Of a stretch of DNA of 64,000 bases, positions 1-9,636 are shown one piece after another. Source of the DNA: Bermanella marisrubri. Lineage in GTDB: Bacteria > Pseudomonadota > Gammaproteobacteria > Pseudomonadales > Oceanobacteraceae. The notes under the pieces are model-generated. The model did no database searches and was not told the origin of the DNA. It saw only the letters and a list, made by a program, of their open reading frames with translations. How positions within the stretch are numbered: position 1 is the first letter of the stretch; each line of letters begins with the position of its first letter. The position numbers and the translations under genes are program-made. The stretch lies in NCBI RefSeq assembly GCF_012295615.1, contig NZ_CP051183.1:2197001-2261000 (forward strand), given 5' to 3'.

Positions 1-744
1 TGATTCATCCGAAGTAGCTAAGGTGTTTTTTTCGATCTGTTCTAAATCGGTAGATATCGTGTTTTGCCCAGTGACGAGATTAAGTTGATTCGCCCAGAGA
101 TCACCATTGATATCAATACTACGCGCCAATATGTCTATCTGCTCAACATTACTGCCGTTAAAACCTAGCTCTCCAATATCAACTTTTCCCTTTGAGACAT
201 CAAAGCCGCTAAACTGAGCGCCATCAAACATTAATTGGCCCGTTGTTAATGTCGCACGCGGTGTGTTGATAAATCCGCAACCGTTACACGTGATACCATT
301 TTGGTTTGCGATAACAACTTCTGCTTGCTGACCTGCGACTTCGGTATACCCCAATAGCTGCGATGGATTGGCGCCGATAACTTCATTGAGGATAATGCTT
401 GCCTGCTGCCCCTCTAAACGGCTATTTCCATCGATATAGCCTGCTAGTTGCGTTGCTACTATGTCTGGAGAGTTGTTTAAGATTAAACCTTCTTCACCAA
501 CGTTAAACTGATTGTATTCATTGCGAGACACGCCTCCGTCAGAGGGCTTATTAATATTGACAACAGGGATACCGTTTGCCGATTCTTCAAGCGCTACCCC
601 CTTGCCGTTTATCGCTGATACGACACCTTGTGCAACAACAAGATTGGGCAGTGATGCATAAACAATAAGGGTGAATAGCGCTAACGGCTTTTTATAGGCA
701 CGAAACAGAGAGAGAACAGGTTTTGTCGAAGATACAGCAGGCAT
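1..744 (-). CDS. Filamentous haemagglutinin-type TPS exoprotein (TpsA), N-terminal part
   Basis: Read by eye as one open frame from an ATG at 744 to the window edge (248 codons, no stop), so the gene is partial. Residues 1-39 look like a signal peptide (basic start, hydrophobic stretch, cut near VVA-Q). The rest resembles the TPS secretion domain of FhaB/HMW1/CdiA proteins: NSPDIVATQLAGYIDGNS, EVIGANPSQLLGY and the hallmark VIANQNGITCNGCGFINT, which is normally read by the cognate TpsB. The transporter lies directly upstream on the same strand, the B-then-A order seen in cdiBA, hecBA and shlBA loci. Whether it is an adhesin, haemolysin or contact-dependent inhibition toxin depends on the C-terminus, outside the window. 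Confidence 0.85.
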   Translation of the reverse strand, partial: MPAVSSTKPVLSLFRAYKKPLALFTLIVYASLPNLVVAQGVVSAINGKGVALEESANGIPVVNINKPSDGGVSRNEYNQFNVGEEGLILNNSPDIVATQLAGYIDGNSRLEGQQASIILNEVIGANPSQLLGYTEVAGQQAEVVIANQNGITCNGCGFINTPRATLTTGQLMFDGAQFSGFDVSKGKVDIGELGFNGSNVEQIDILARSIDINGDLWANQLNLVTGQNTISTDLEQIEKNTLATSDES

Positions 745-919
745 TGATCAGCTTCCATGTGTTCAACCACTGTCAAACCGCGTGTCTGATAGTGGAGGTT
801 TATCAAAGGACGCGGACTTTATAACCTGTTCACATTTCAGTCAATCGCTTACATAATAAACATGATGAGCGTCACATTTAATTAAAGCCATTGCTCTACT
901 TTTTTAAAAATGCAAGACT

Positions 920-2569
920 TTAAAAACTCAAGCTAACACGCCCGGCCAGTGTGCAGCAATTTGACACGCCTTCGGGCTTATAAAAAACTGGCTGAGAAAT
1001 GGTAAAGTCAAAACCCACACTACTAACCGCACCTTTTACACCAAGGCTTAGACCCGCGAGAATATCGTCTTCGTAATTGCTTGCCCCTTCACCATCGATA
1101 CCGCCAATATCAAACCCTATGTATAGTGACGTACGGGTTTCTCGTAAGGGGTAGGCTAAATCATTTCTAATTCTCCACCCATCAGCTGCACTCACTGTAT
1201 TTTTTGATTCGTAACCTCGAACCGTGTATCGACTTCCATTACTGAACCAGTCCAAGGTATACAGTTGAGTATCAGCTTTTTGCAGATAAACCTGAGCGGA
1301 ATAGTTTAATTTTTGTGCAAATGAAGAAAAGTGTGTATTAATGAGTAAGCTCGCAGTGAAATACCGATAATCAGAACCGATAATGCCGTTTGCATCGTTG
1401 CTTTGCTCTGCACCAAACCAATCCAAACCTTGATAAGCTGAAAAGGACATATCATAGACAGCTGCGCTACCGTAATATTTATAGAGCAGTGATAATTTAA
1501 TATCTGTTAGCCTACGCTTTTGCAGTTTGACTTCTGTGTCGTTTATATAACCTGCGCGACTGCGCTTACGCAGCTCTACATCCGTTGTTAGCTTGCTATT
1601 ATTGTCTCGATTAACAAGATATTTGGCCGATAGATATTCATCGTGGGAATCCCCACTGCTGACAAAATCCTGAACGGCGCCACTCACTGCTTGAGTATAA
1701 TCTGAACCGGTAAGGCGTGTAGAAAGCAACCAGTAGCCAATCGGAACCTCCCAACCTAATCGATAGTTATAACTACCATTGGCGCTATCTTGATCTAAAT
1801 CTCGTCCACCGCCAAAGGATAAACGATCTTGAATGCCTACTAAATTGTCGATGTTCGCAGAAGCGGATAATTGATATTTCCCCGTCGCTTCACTACCGGC
1901 ATCGTCAATCGCGAGGTTGCCATAAATTCGGTTTCCCTCTTGAACCTTAGCTCGCAGCTTACTCGTTCCCACCTCTTCACCAGGTAATATATCAAACTTG
2001 ACGCTTTGCGAAGCCAAGCGATTGTATTGCTCAATAGCCTGCTCCATATCTCGAATATTTAACGGTTTTCCATACTCCAACGGAGCAGCGAAGCGCCAAG
2101 AATGCTGATACGTATCTGGAAACTCAACGGACGCCAATGCTCCCGAATATACTTTTACACTCAATATTCCTGTAGAGAGGTCCTGCTCAGGAAGCACTGC
2201 TCTTGAAGTGACGTAACCTGCTTGCAATAACCGCTTATTCAGCACCTTAAGGTATAGAGAGATACCGTTTCTTCCTAAGCATTGGTTCTCAAACTTTGGA
2301 GTAATTCCATCAAATAGGTCACGATGGAATGTCGTGTCTAGCTCTATCGTTTCGATATCAAAACAAGGAGTTTCTTGGGGTGGCGTTGGCACGCTATCTA
2401 AATCAGGTGTTGTAATCGGTGGCTGAGTATCGGATAAGCGACGTTCCGCTTCTTGTTGTTCTTGCTTTTCTTTGAGCAAGCGCTCGGTAGGATTTAAATC
2501 ATTCGCTACCGATGATGTAGATATAAGACTCGAAGTAGCGGCTGCTGCCAAAATCCATTTAAAACTCAT
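920..2569 (-). CDS. Two-partner secretion outer-membrane transporter, ShlB/FhaC/CdiB family (TpsB)
   Basis: 549 residues, usual for TpsB proteins. Residues 1-23 are a signal peptide (cut near SVA-N). A charged, Gln-rich helix follows, then POTRA domains (about 68-230; CFDIETIELD, then LNKRLLQAGYVTSRAVLPEQDLS), then a 16-strand-type barrel with the conserved TVRGY motif near residue 457 and a terminal Phe (RVSLSF), as expected for outer-membrane insertion. In this family the POTRA domains bind the TPS domain of the exoprotein in the periplasm and thread it through the barrel. It lies 175 bp upstream of the partial exoprotein gene on the same strand, so the two probably form one operon. ATG start; only a weak Shine-Dalgarno is visible. 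Confidence 0.92.
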   Translation of the reverse strand: MSFKWILAAAATSSLISTSSVANDLNPTERLLKEKQEQQEAERRLSDTQPPITTPDLDSVPTPPQETPCFDIETIELDTTFHRDLFDGITPKFENQCLGRNGISLYLKVLNKRLLQAGYVTSRAVLPEQDLSTGILSVKVYSGALASVEFPDTYQHSWRFAAPLEYGKPLNIRDMEQAIEQYNRLASQSVKFDILPGEEVGTSKLRAKVQEGNRIYGNLAIDDAGSEATGKYQLSASANIDNLVGIQDRLSFGGGRDLDQDSANGSYNYRLGWEVPIGYWLLSTRLTGSDYTQAVSGAVQDFVSSGDSHDEYLSAKYLVNRDNNSKLTTDVELRKRSRAGYINDTEVKLQKRRLTDIKLSLLYKYYGSAAVYDMSFSAYQGLDWFGAEQSNDANGIIGSDYRYFTASLLINTHFSSFAQKLNYSAQVYLQKADTQLYTLDWFSNGSRYTVRGYESKNTVSAADGWRIRNDLAYPLRETRTSLYIGFDIGGIDGEGASNYEDDILAGLSLGVKGAVSSVGFDFTISQPVFYKPEGVSNCCTLAGRVSLSF

Positions 2570-2643
2570 AGTCGTCCCGCTGGGGATAATTGTTCAATAT
2601 TTGGGCGCGGGACTATACCAGTATTTTATTTTATTACCATACT

Positions 2644-2769
2644 CTAACTATTCTTTATCAACTGATCCTTAAGTTCTTGCAGCTCATGCAGCTCATGCAG
2701 CTCATCGCGGAGACGCGCGGCTTCTGTATATTTGAAATCCTTGATGAACTTAAAACGATTAGCGCGCAT
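2644..2769 (-). pseudogene. Relic copy of the uvrB 3' end (UVR-domain tail)
   Basis: On the minus strand this stretch encodes a tail ending [26 protein letters not shown]-stop in two halves ([12 protein letters not shown], then LKDQLIKNS). The intact UvrB encoded at 4567-6597 ends [20 protein letters not shown]. The relic shows FKFIKDFKYT where the intact gene has [10 protein letters not shown], and it has an internal expansion of the Glu-Leu-His codons (GAG CTG CAT repeated). Homology stops abruptly near 2769, with no helicase domains upstream, so it cannot encode UvrB. The intact uvrB lies about 1.8 kb further along on the same strand, with two membrane-protein genes between. This is a duplicated gene 3' end, not a gene. 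Confidence 0.88.
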
Positions 2770-2819
2770 GATACTATCTCGGAGGACAGCCTACTAAGAT
2801 GTTTCGATATCAAAACCCT

Positions 2820-3929
2820 CTAAATCCCACCTTTACGAAGTGATTCACCCCAACCAGAGAAGCACTTAATCTCATCTCTTTTCTGCTTACGATACAACAA
2901 CACGCTAAAGAGAATAGTGAGCGATATAACAAAACCATTAACCAAAGCAATCAAGGTCGGATCGTGATTAATTACATGTACAATTTCATCAGCCATATCA
3001 TAGTAATAACCTCTCGGCTCCGGAATGACCATTAGTTTTTTCACAAAGTAATAGACACTACCTACCGCATAATAAGAAGAAATAAACAATGTGAATGATT
3101 TTAAGCCGCATATGACCATCGCGGTATAGGCTATAATAGAAATATTAAAAGCGATGCCCAACTGATCTATGAGCTCAATATAGTGAGAAGATAAATACCC
3201 CGCCCCCTCAATAAAGTAATCTGAAATATGCGTTAAAAATGGCGCACTTACCACTCCGAATAGAGATAAGCTCAGCAATAGACCCAGTTGACTACCCCAT
3301 CTAAAAAGGAATAAAAAGATTATTGGTATAATTAAACAATAAAAATATGCCAAGATCAGATCCCCCATAACAAAGAATGCAGGTTCAGGTAATTTTTCGC
3401 ATGACGAAAAACTAAAAAGACGACTGTCGCAAACTCGCTCTACAGAGAAGTCTGAATAGAAGTAAATCATCATGTACGCCACGAAAGGCAACAATATTGC
3501 AACCGCTAAATAGATTCCCCTGCTTGATACAGGATGTTGATAAAACGCTTTAATAGTCTTTTCAATACTAGACACAGGTTTTAAAAGTGCCGCTTTTCTC
3601 TCGTTCACACTTGACTTGAGATAGACTATATACAGAAGCCAGAGTGCTCCAGCGATAGGCACCAATGAAAACCATATATACACTGGCTTAATGCCCGCAT
3701 CTCGAAAGCGTTTTATGGTTATAGCAACCACCGAATATGCATAAATGAAAATAAAAGGCAAAATGTAAAATTCACCAGAAAAAGACGCAGACAGTACCGG
3801 GTCAAATACCATCAATACCGAAAAAACAAGACTATATGGAAGTACCAAGAACCACCAATATTCCATTCTTGTGACCGTCCCTTCACAACTAAAAAGCGCA
3901 CGGAAGCATGTTTTAAAAACCGATAACAT
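2820..3929 (-). CDS. DUF805-type multi-pass inner-membrane protein
   Basis: 369 residues, mostly hydrophobic. The first ~110 residues resemble DUF805 membrane proteins: a start of the form FKTCFRALFSCEGTVTRMEYWWF, a central IKRFRDAGI motif (compare the family RRLHDxG) and an LVPIAGALWLLYIVY helix. The remainder adds about six further predicted helices of no family I recognise; DUF805 proteins are usually only 110-150 residues, so this is an extended form. The start codon overlaps the stop of the upstream gene by one base (TAATG), implying translational coupling. The pair sits between intact uvrB and the relic uvrB tail, so it is probably inserted cargo. Function unknown. Confidence 0.65.
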   Translation of the reverse strand: MLSVFKTCFRALFSCEGTVTRMEYWWFLVLPYSLVFSVLMVFDPVLSASFSGEFYILPFIFIYAYSVVAITIKRFRDAGIKPVYIWFSLVPIAGALWLLYIVYLKSSVNERKAALLKPVSSIEKTIKAFYQHPVSSRGIYLAVAILLPFVAYMMIYFYSDFSVERVCDSRLFSFSSCEKLPEPAFFVMGDLILAYFYCLIIPIIFLFLFRWGSQLGLLLSLSLFGVVSAPFLTHISDYFIEGAGYLSSHYIELIDQLGIAFNISIIAYTAMVICGLKSFTLFISSYYAVGSVYYFVKKLMVIPEPRGYYYDMADEIVHVINHDPTLIALVNGFVISLTILFSVLLYRKQKRDEIKCFSGWGESLRKGGI

Positions 3930-4465
3930 TATACAGGCGCTCCATCATTTTCTTGCTTCCAATAGCGATATGCCGACGCAAGAACTGCTAACGGTAGGAA
4001 GTTTAGACTCACCCAAGTCATTGGCTCCAGATCTCCATGCAACTGATAAAGATGACTGAAATCTAGATTTGACATATAAAAATAGTCATAAACTGCAACA
4101 TTATCGAAGAACAATCCGCCACTTGAAGCTGAAACACCTATCAGGATCGGCGTTCCGACAGAAAGTGCCCAAGAAGCATTAGCAGGAGCTATAAAAAATG
4201 TCTGTAGCAACACGCAAGCGAAAGCAAACATGAAACCTAAATTTCTTTTCAGAAGGATAAGAATAAAAGCAACCAAGGAAAGGAAAATGGCGATTGCGCC
4301 TAGGAGCCAAAAAGTTAATTGCATCTCGTAGCTAGATGAATCAAATATAATAAAATATGCAAATGAGCCGATACTAATTGCACAAGAAACAAACAAATAA
4401 ATCAGCAATATATTTACAGGCGTGAAAAATCCGGCAAGTCTTTTCAGTCTCATATCCTTGACCAA
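3929..4465 (-). CDS. Hypothetical four-helix membrane protein
   Basis: 178 residues with about four predicted transmembrane helices (near residues 15-40, 48-72, 78-96 and 150-166) and a polar loop containing FFDNVAVYDYFYMSNLDFSH between the last two. No family recognised. The frame opens with a TTG at 4465, preceded by GGAC at a plausible distance; an ATG four codons later (4453) has AAGG only two bases upstream, too close to be a good ribosome site, so the start is uncertain. It overlaps the DUF805-like gene by one base and probably forms a two-gene membrane unit with it, in the segment bounded by uvrB and the uvrB-tail relic. Confidence 0.6.
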   Translation of the reverse strand: MVKDMRLKRLAGFFTPVNILLIYLFVSCAISIGSFAYFIIFDSSSYEMQLTFWLLGAIAIFLSLVAFILILLKRNLGFMFAFACVLLQTFFIAPANASWALSVGTPILIGVSASSGGLFFDNVAVYDYFYMSNLDFSHLYQLHGDLEPMTWVSLNFLPLAVLASAYRYWKQENDGAPV

Positions 4466-4566
4466 GCTTTGTCCAAAAAAGAGCTGTGCGTTATACCGAA
4501 TAAAAAATCAATATTCAAGTATAGCAATTACAAAGTGAGGCTTAACTCACCTTCAATAAACCCGAG

Positions 4567-6597
4567 CTAACTATTTTTAATCAATTGATCCTTCAGCTCA
4601 TGCAACTCATCGCGGAGGCGCGCGGCTTCCTCAAACTTAAGGTCTTTGGCGGCTTTAAACATGGCATCTTCTACCTGAGTGATGCGCTTGTTCAAGTCAT
4701 TGACATTCAAGTGTTCCATATCGGCTGTATAGCCAGCCCCTTTCTCGGCCACTTTTTTACGATTGCGGCCATGACCGATTTTCTTACCAGGTGTCACAGC
4801 ACCCTCAAGAATATCTTCAACACTCTTTTTAATGCCTTGTGGTGTAATGCCATGCTCTTCGTTAAACGCGATTTGTTTTTCACGACGACGCTTGGTCTCT
4901 TCCATGGCGCGCTTCATTGAATCCGTAATACGCTCTGCATAAAGGATGGCTTTACCTTCAACATTACGAGCAGCACGACCAATGGTTTGAATTAACGATC
5001 GGTCTGAACGCAAGAAGCCTTCTTTGTCGGCATCGAAAATAGCGACTAATGACACTTCGGGAATATCTAGACCTTCACGCAAGAGGTTGATACCTACCAG
5101 CACATCAAACTCCCCTAAACGTAAATCACGAATAATTTCTACACGTTCAACGGTATCAATATCACTGTGCAAGTAGCGAACACGTACATCGTGTTCAAAC
5201 AAGAAGTCCGTTAAGTCTTCCGCCATGCGTTTGGTCATCACTGTGATTAATATGCGTTCACCTTTTTCAACACGATTGCGGATTTCACCCAAGGCGTCGT
5301 CAACCTGAGTGGTCGCAGGTCGAACCTCAACAATGGGGTCGACTAGACCCGTCGGACGCACCACTTGTTCTACCACCGCATCTTGATATTCCGCTTCATA
5401 TTTACCCGGTGTTGCTGATACAAAAATCGTTTGCGGTGAAATAGCTTCCCATTCATCAAACTTCATGGGTCGATTATCCAATGCCGACGGCAAACGGAAA
5501 CCAAACTCCACTAGCGTTTCTTTACGCGAGCGATCTCCTTTGTACATGGCACCAAATTGCGGAATGGTCACATGGCTTTCGTCAATAAACATCAAGGCGT
5601 CATCGGGCAAGTAATCAAACAAGGTTGGTGGCGCAGCCCCTTGTGGGCGACCGGATAGATAGCGCGAGTAGTTTTCAATACCAGTGCAATAACCCAATTG
5701 CTGAATCATTTCTAAATCGTATTGAGTACGCTGCTCTAAACGCTGAGCCTCAACCAATTTGTTATTGTCTTTTAATTGCGTGAGTCGCTCTTTAAGTTCG
5801 GCTTTTACTTCATCGATCATATCCACCAGCGTCTCTCTCGGCGTCACATAGTGACTCTTGGGAAAGATGGTAATACGTGGAACTTTGCGTAGAATTTCAC
5901 CAGTAAGCGGATCAAATATACTGAGCTCTTCGATTTCTTCATCAAAGAGTTCTACTCGCACTGCTTCATCTTCGGATTCCGCTGGAAAGATATCAATTAC
6001 ATCCCCTCGCACTCGATAAGTAGCACGATGGAAGTCCATATCATTGCGCGTATATTGTAATTCCGCCAAGCGGCGCAATACGCCACGCTGATCAATAATA
6101 TCGCCGCGATCTAAATGCAGTACCATTTTCAAATAAGAGGAAGGATCGCCCAAACCATATATAGATGATACCGTGGCGACGATAATACAGTCTCGACGCT
6201 CCATTAACGCCTTCGTCGCCGACAAGCGCATTTGCTCGATATGTTCATTTACAGAAGCATCTTTCTCGATGAAAGTATCACTGGAAGGCACATAGGCTTC
6301 TGGCTGATAGTAATCATAGTAAGAGACAAAATATTCAACCGCATTATTAGGAAAAAACTCTTTGAACTCGCCATAGAGTTGAGCAGCCAAAGTCTTATTG
6401 TGTGCTAAAACAATCGTAGGTCGTTGTGCCTTGGCGATAACATTGGCCATGGTAAACGTTTTACCAGAACCCGTTACCCCGAGTAGAGTTTGACGAGCAA
6501 GACCGCTTTCTAAACCATCCATTAATTGCTCAATGGCTTTAGGCTGATCCCCTGCCGGCTGATACTTACTTTTTACCTCAAACTCTTTTTCTGACAT
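4567..6597 (-). CDS. uvrB: UvrABC excinuclease subunit B
   Basis: Cytoplasmic nucleotide-excision-repair helicase-like protein that receives damaged DNA from UvrA and recruits UvrC. 676 residues, normal length. Visible: Walker A GVTGSGKT (40-47), damage-probing beta-hairpin [10 protein letters not shown] (93-102), DESH Walker B box in FIDESHVT (about 338-345), helicase motif [16 protein letters not shown], motif [11 protein letters not shown], and the C-terminal UVR domain [18 protein letters not shown] that contacts UvrC. ATG start with GAAGAA upstream. Its last ~35 codons are partly duplicated at 2644-2769. No obvious terminator follows the stop; the inserted membrane-gene pair begins about 100 bp downstream on the same strand. 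Confidence 0.98.
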   Translation of the reverse strand: MSEKEFEVKSKYQPAGDQPKAIEQLMDGLESGLARQTLLGVTGSGKTFTMANVIAKAQRPTIVLAHNKTLAAQLYGEFKEFFPNNAVEYFVSYYDYYQPEAYVPSSDTFIEKDASVNEHIEQMRLSATKALMERRDCIIVATVSSIYGLGDPSSYLKMVLHLDRGDIIDQRGVLRRLAELQYTRNDMDFHRATYRVRGDVIDIFPAESEDEAVRVELFDEEIEELSIFDPLTGEILRKVPRITIFPKSHYVTPRETLVDMIDEVKAELKERLTQLKDNNKLVEAQRLEQRTQYDLEMIQQLGYCTGIENYSRYLSGRPQGAAPPTLFDYLPDDALMFIDESHVTIPQFGAMYKGDRSRKETLVEFGFRLPSALDNRPMKFDEWEAISPQTIFVSATPGKYEAEYQDAVVEQVVRPTGLVDPIVEVRPATTQVDDALGEIRNRVEKGERILITVMTKRMAEDLTDFLFEHDVRVRYLHSDIDTVERVEIIRDLRLGEFDVLVGINLLREGLDIPEVSLVAIFDADKEGFLRSDRSLIQTIGRAARNVEGKAILYAERITDSMKRAMEETKRRREKQIAFNEEHGITPQGIKKSVEDILEGAVTPGKKIGHGRNRKKVAEKGAGYTADMEHLNVNDLNKRITQVEDAMFKAAKDLKFEEAARLRDELHELKDQLIKNS

Positions 6598-6670
6598 GTT
6601 CTTCTATCTCAATTTCCACATACTATACTGCTATCTAAGATTTCGTATACGTTAGGTTAACGTTTAAGGT

Positions 6671-7435
6671 TCAACGCAGATCTTCGATGGATTTTGTCTC
6701 TTCTACATCATCCAAATCAAATTCTGCATCAGGTTGATGAATTTTGCTTAACCAAAGCAAGGTACCACCTGCTACGGCCACCGGCATTACAAAAATATTC
6801 AATACTGGCACCATCACAAGCAAACTGGTTAATCCGCCAAAACCATAGGTATGAATCCAAGGTTTTTTCGCATCACTTCTTAGTTTCTTAAAATCCTGAA
6901 GATTATTGTCCGCTGGATAGTCCATATATTGAATGGCAATACACCAAGCTGCCCATACAAATGCAATCACTGGCACAGCCAAATTCAATAGCGGTACAAA
7001 ACTTAAAACAAATAAGCCGATAGCGACCAGAAAGCCATACCAAACGAAATAGATTAGTTTTTGTATTTCACGCTTGATGGAGCGCACGACCATTTCTGGA
7101 ATGCTCACTTCAGGAACATCTTGCCCTAAATCCTTTTGGATCTTTTCTGCAAGAAAACCATTGAACGGAGCCGCAAAAAGATTGGTTATCATGGTAAAAC
7201 TGAAGCCATAGGCAACAAGGAATAATAGGGCAAAAACAACCCATAAAAAGTAGCTCATGAATTCCAACCAACCAGGAATAAAATTCATGAACCATGACAT
7301 GGTATCGGAGAATAAACCCACCATGAAAATACTCAGCGCAATAAAGAATAAAATATTGGCGAGGATCGGGACCAAGATAAATTTACGATACCCAGGCTGA
7401 AACAATACCTGAACCCCTTTCAATAAATAGTGCAT
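6671..7435 (-). CDS. cysZ: Sulfate permease CysZ (EI24 family)
   Basis: 254 residues, close to the E. coli CysZ length (253). The start MHYLLKGVQVLFQPGYRKFILVPILAN is in two halves the family signature (LLKGVQVLFQPG, RKFILVPILAN), followed by long hydrophobic helices and the family element NLFAAPFNGFLAEKI. The C-terminus is acidic (DAEFDLDDVEETKS). Known family role: inner-membrane sulfate uptake feeding cysteine biosynthesis. Its stop is about 70 bp before the uvrB start on the same strand, so the two may share transcription; no other cys genes are nearby. Confidence 0.9.
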   Translation of the reverse strand: MHYLLKGVQVLFQPGYRKFILVPILANILFFIALSIFMVGLFSDTMSWFMNFIPGWLEFMSYFLWVVFALLFLVAYGFSFTMITNLFAAPFNGFLAEKIQKDLGQDVPEVSIPEMVVRSIKREIQKLIYFVWYGFLVAIGLFVLSFVPLLNLAVPVIAFVWAAWCIAIQYMDYPADNNLQDFKKLRSDAKKPWIHTYGFGGLTSLLVMVPVLNIFVMPVAVAGGTLLWLSKIHQPDAEFDLDDVEETKSIEDLR

Positions 7436-7524
7436 TCCATTTCTCTCATATAAGGTAACTCTAGCGAGTAGGTCACTTTAGCAAAATCCATCATTAGGCC
7501 AAAGCCATTCTTTAGCTAAGAACA

Positions 7525-8427
7525 TCAAACTTGAGCCGCTCTTGCTAGAATAAAGTCTACCGCTGCTTTGATTTTGGGGATGCGGTACATGTCTGTCTCA
7601 TAAAGAATGTAAACACCAAATCCAGCCCCATCACTAATTTGCAGTGGTGGATCCAATTTGAGTGACACCAACTCTCCAGATTCCAATTGAGACTGGACAA
7701 CCCAAGCCGGTAGCATCAGCAATCCTTGACCTTCAATAGCTCTAGCGATCAACCACTTACCATTATTGCTAATCAACGTAGGCTTGGGCGAAACATCATG
7801 CCACTGACCATTTTGCTGGTATAACCACGGCGTTGGCCCCATTGGAGTACGAAAAAACAACCCTTGGTGTTTTTTCAAGTCTTCGTGCTTAATTGGCAAG
7901 CCATTCGCTTCCAGGTAACTTGGAGAGGCCACTGGGATAAATTGATTATTCATCAGCTTCTTCGCTACAACCCGCTCATTCGGGGCATAGCCACCACGAA
8001 TGGCTATATCTACTTGGTCTCGATTCAATTGTGAAACCTCATCGCTTAAGCGTACATCCAAAACCACCTTGGGATGAAGTGCTCTGAATTCGTCTAATAA
8101 TGGAATCAGTATGCGCTCGCCAAATCCCACCATGCTGCTAATAACTAACTTCCCCTGAGGCTCAGATTGATATTGACGCACATAGGTTTCGCTGCGCTCT
8201 ATTTGATCCAAGATAGACTTAACTTGGGCGTAATACTCTTGACCAACCTCAGTGAGATGCACTAGACGTGTTGTCCTATTCAACAAAGTTGCACCAAGGT
8301 GCTGCTCAAGATCGGCAATTCGCCGCGATATGGACGAGGCAGGTACATCAAAGCGTTTTCCCGCCGCGGTAAAGCTGCTGGTTTGTGCCACCTCTGCAAA
8401 ATATTGCATTGCTTTCAGTTGGTCCAC
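7525..8427 (-). CDS. LysR-family transcriptional regulator
   Basis: 300 residues. An N-terminal winged helix (about 1-60; AMQYFAEVAQTSSFTAAGKR, then VPASSISRRIADLEQHLG) is followed by a periplasmic-binding-protein-like effector domain. Best matched to the CrgA/AaeR-like branch in which the regulator adjoins an oxidoreductase. It is transcribed divergently from the NADP-dependent oxidoreductase at 8619, and the shared spacer carries an inverted repeat (8523-8566), so it probably controls that gene and itself. Effector unknown. Confidence 0.9.
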   Translation of the reverse strand: MDQLKAMQYFAEVAQTSSFTAAGKRFDVPASSISRRIADLEQHLGATLLNRTTRLVHLTEVGQEYYAQVKSILDQIERSETYVRQYQSEPQGKLVISSMVGFGERILIPLLDEFRALHPKVVLDVRLSDEVSQLNRDQVDIAIRGGYAPNERVVAKKLMNNQFIPVASPSYLEANGLPIKHEDLKKHQGLFFRTPMGPTPWLYQQNGQWHDVSPKPTLISNNGKWLIARAIEGQGLLMLPAWVVQSQLESGELVSLKLDPPLQISDGAGFGVYILYETDMYRIPKIKAAVDFILARAAQV

Positions 8428-8522
8428 TGTGTCTGCGCCCCGCTTATGATGAATGATAACTAAGATATTCTAGCCCCTTTATTGTCCTTTCGACAAAAAA
8501 GTTTACTAATAAGTGGGCTATG

Positions 8523-8566
8523 TCGTACAAAATACATCACTATGATAAACATCACACGATGTACGA
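8523..8566. promoter_or_regulatory. Candidate operator in the LysR/oxidoreductase divergent spacer
   Basis: Inverted seven-base arms TCGTACA (8523-8529) and TGTACGA (8560-8566) flank 30 bp that also hold the near-direct repeats TACATCAC and AACATCAC. The position between divergent starts at 8427 and 8619 suits a LysR-type activator/repressor site, though the arm spacing is wider than the classical T-N11-A box. Inference from sequence symmetry only. Confidence 0.4.
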
Positions 8567-8618
8567 GCGCTTAGCAAAAGCGCCAGAACCCTTTTACTAA
8601 TAAAACAGGAGTCAAGCC

Positions 8619-9617
8619 ATGTCTCAATACACAGAGATCCTGCTAACCAAGCGTCCAGATGGTAACCCCATTGGCCCACACATGTTTGAAGTTGTAAAAA
8701 AAGACATGCCGCAAGCTGGCCCGGGTGAAATACTCATCAAACAAACGCACATGTCGCTGGACCCAGCCATGCTAGGTTGGATGAACCCAGACAAAGAAAG
8801 TTACATCCCTCCTGTCGAATTGGGCACAGTTATGCGCTCAAGTGGTTTAGGTGAAGTAGTTGAATCAAATCACCCAGATTTTGCCGTAGGCGATACTGTA
8901 ATGGGTATGACTGGTTGGGCTGAATACATCGTAAGCAACGGTCAAGGCTTTAACAAAGTACAAACTGGTGTGGATGCCGAAACTGCCCTTAGCATTTTTG
9001 CTCTACCAGGCCTAACAGCAACTCAAGGTTTGAAAAAGATTGGCGAACCTAAAGCCGGTGAAACTCTTGTTGTAACGGGTGCTGCAGGTTCCGTTGGCTC
9101 TATCGTTGGTCAGATTGCTAAAGCAGATGGTTTACGCGTAATTGGGGTAGTGGGTGACGATGAAAAAGCTCAATGGATCACCGAAGAACTTGGGTTTGAC
9201 GGAGCCATTAATTACAAGACCGACGACCTTGCCGCCAAGCTTGAAGAGCTAACACCAAACGGCGTGGATGTATATTTTGAAAACACGGGCGGCCCAATCC
9301 AAGCAGAAGTCTTTAAACGCTTAAATGCACATGCCCGCGCTGTAGTGTGCGGCATGATCGCCGATTACACGAACCCTACTCCTCCGCCTGGCCCAAACTG
9401 GATTCCACTCATTAAAAAGCGCATTCGCGTCCAAGGCTTTGCAATGCCTGATCACTTCAAGGATGTGCCTGAGCTACTAGGTATTCTTACGCCTTACGTC
9501 ATGCAAGGGAAGATTAAATACCGCAGTCACATCTTGGAAGGACTCGAAAGTGCCATGACTGGCTTAAACTTGTTCTTCACTGGTGGCAATAAAGGCAAGC
9601 TAATCGTTAAACTTTAG
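8619..9617 (+). CDS. NADP-dependent oxidoreductase, MDR superfamily (CurA / leukotriene B4 dehydrogenase-like)
   Basis: 332 residues of the zinc-free medium-chain reductase type. It has an N-terminal GroES-like fold (MSLDPAMLGWMN, typical of the LTB4DH/CurA group), the nucleotide-binding motif VVTGAAGSVGSIVGQIAK around residues 147-165, and YFENTGGPIQAEVFKRL, another group signature. Relatives reduce alpha,beta-unsaturated ketones and aldehydes using NADPH. ATG start with ACAGGAG seven bases upstream. It is divergent from a LysR regulator, which suggests induction by a substrate. Exact substrate cannot be told from sequence. Two further distant MDR enzymes occur in this window (21408 and 58724). 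Confidence 0.9.
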   Translation: MSQYTEILLTKRPDGNPIGPHMFEVVKKDMPQAGPGEILIKQTHMSLDPAMLGWMNPDKESYIPPVELGTVMRSSGLGEVVESNHPDFAVGDTVMGMTGWAEYIVSNGQGFNKVQTGVDAETALSIFALPGLTATQGLKKIGEPKAGETLVVTGAAGSVGSIVGQIAKADGLRVIGVVGDDEKAQWITEELGFDGAINYKTDDLAAKLEELTPNGVDVYFENTGGPIQAEVFKRLNAHARAVVCGMIADYTNPTPPPGPNWIPLIKKRIRVQGFAMPDHFKDVPELLGILTPYVMQGKIKYRSHILEGLESAMTGLNLFFTGGNKGKLIVKL

Positions 9618-9636
9618 ATTTGAGTGTTGACTATAG

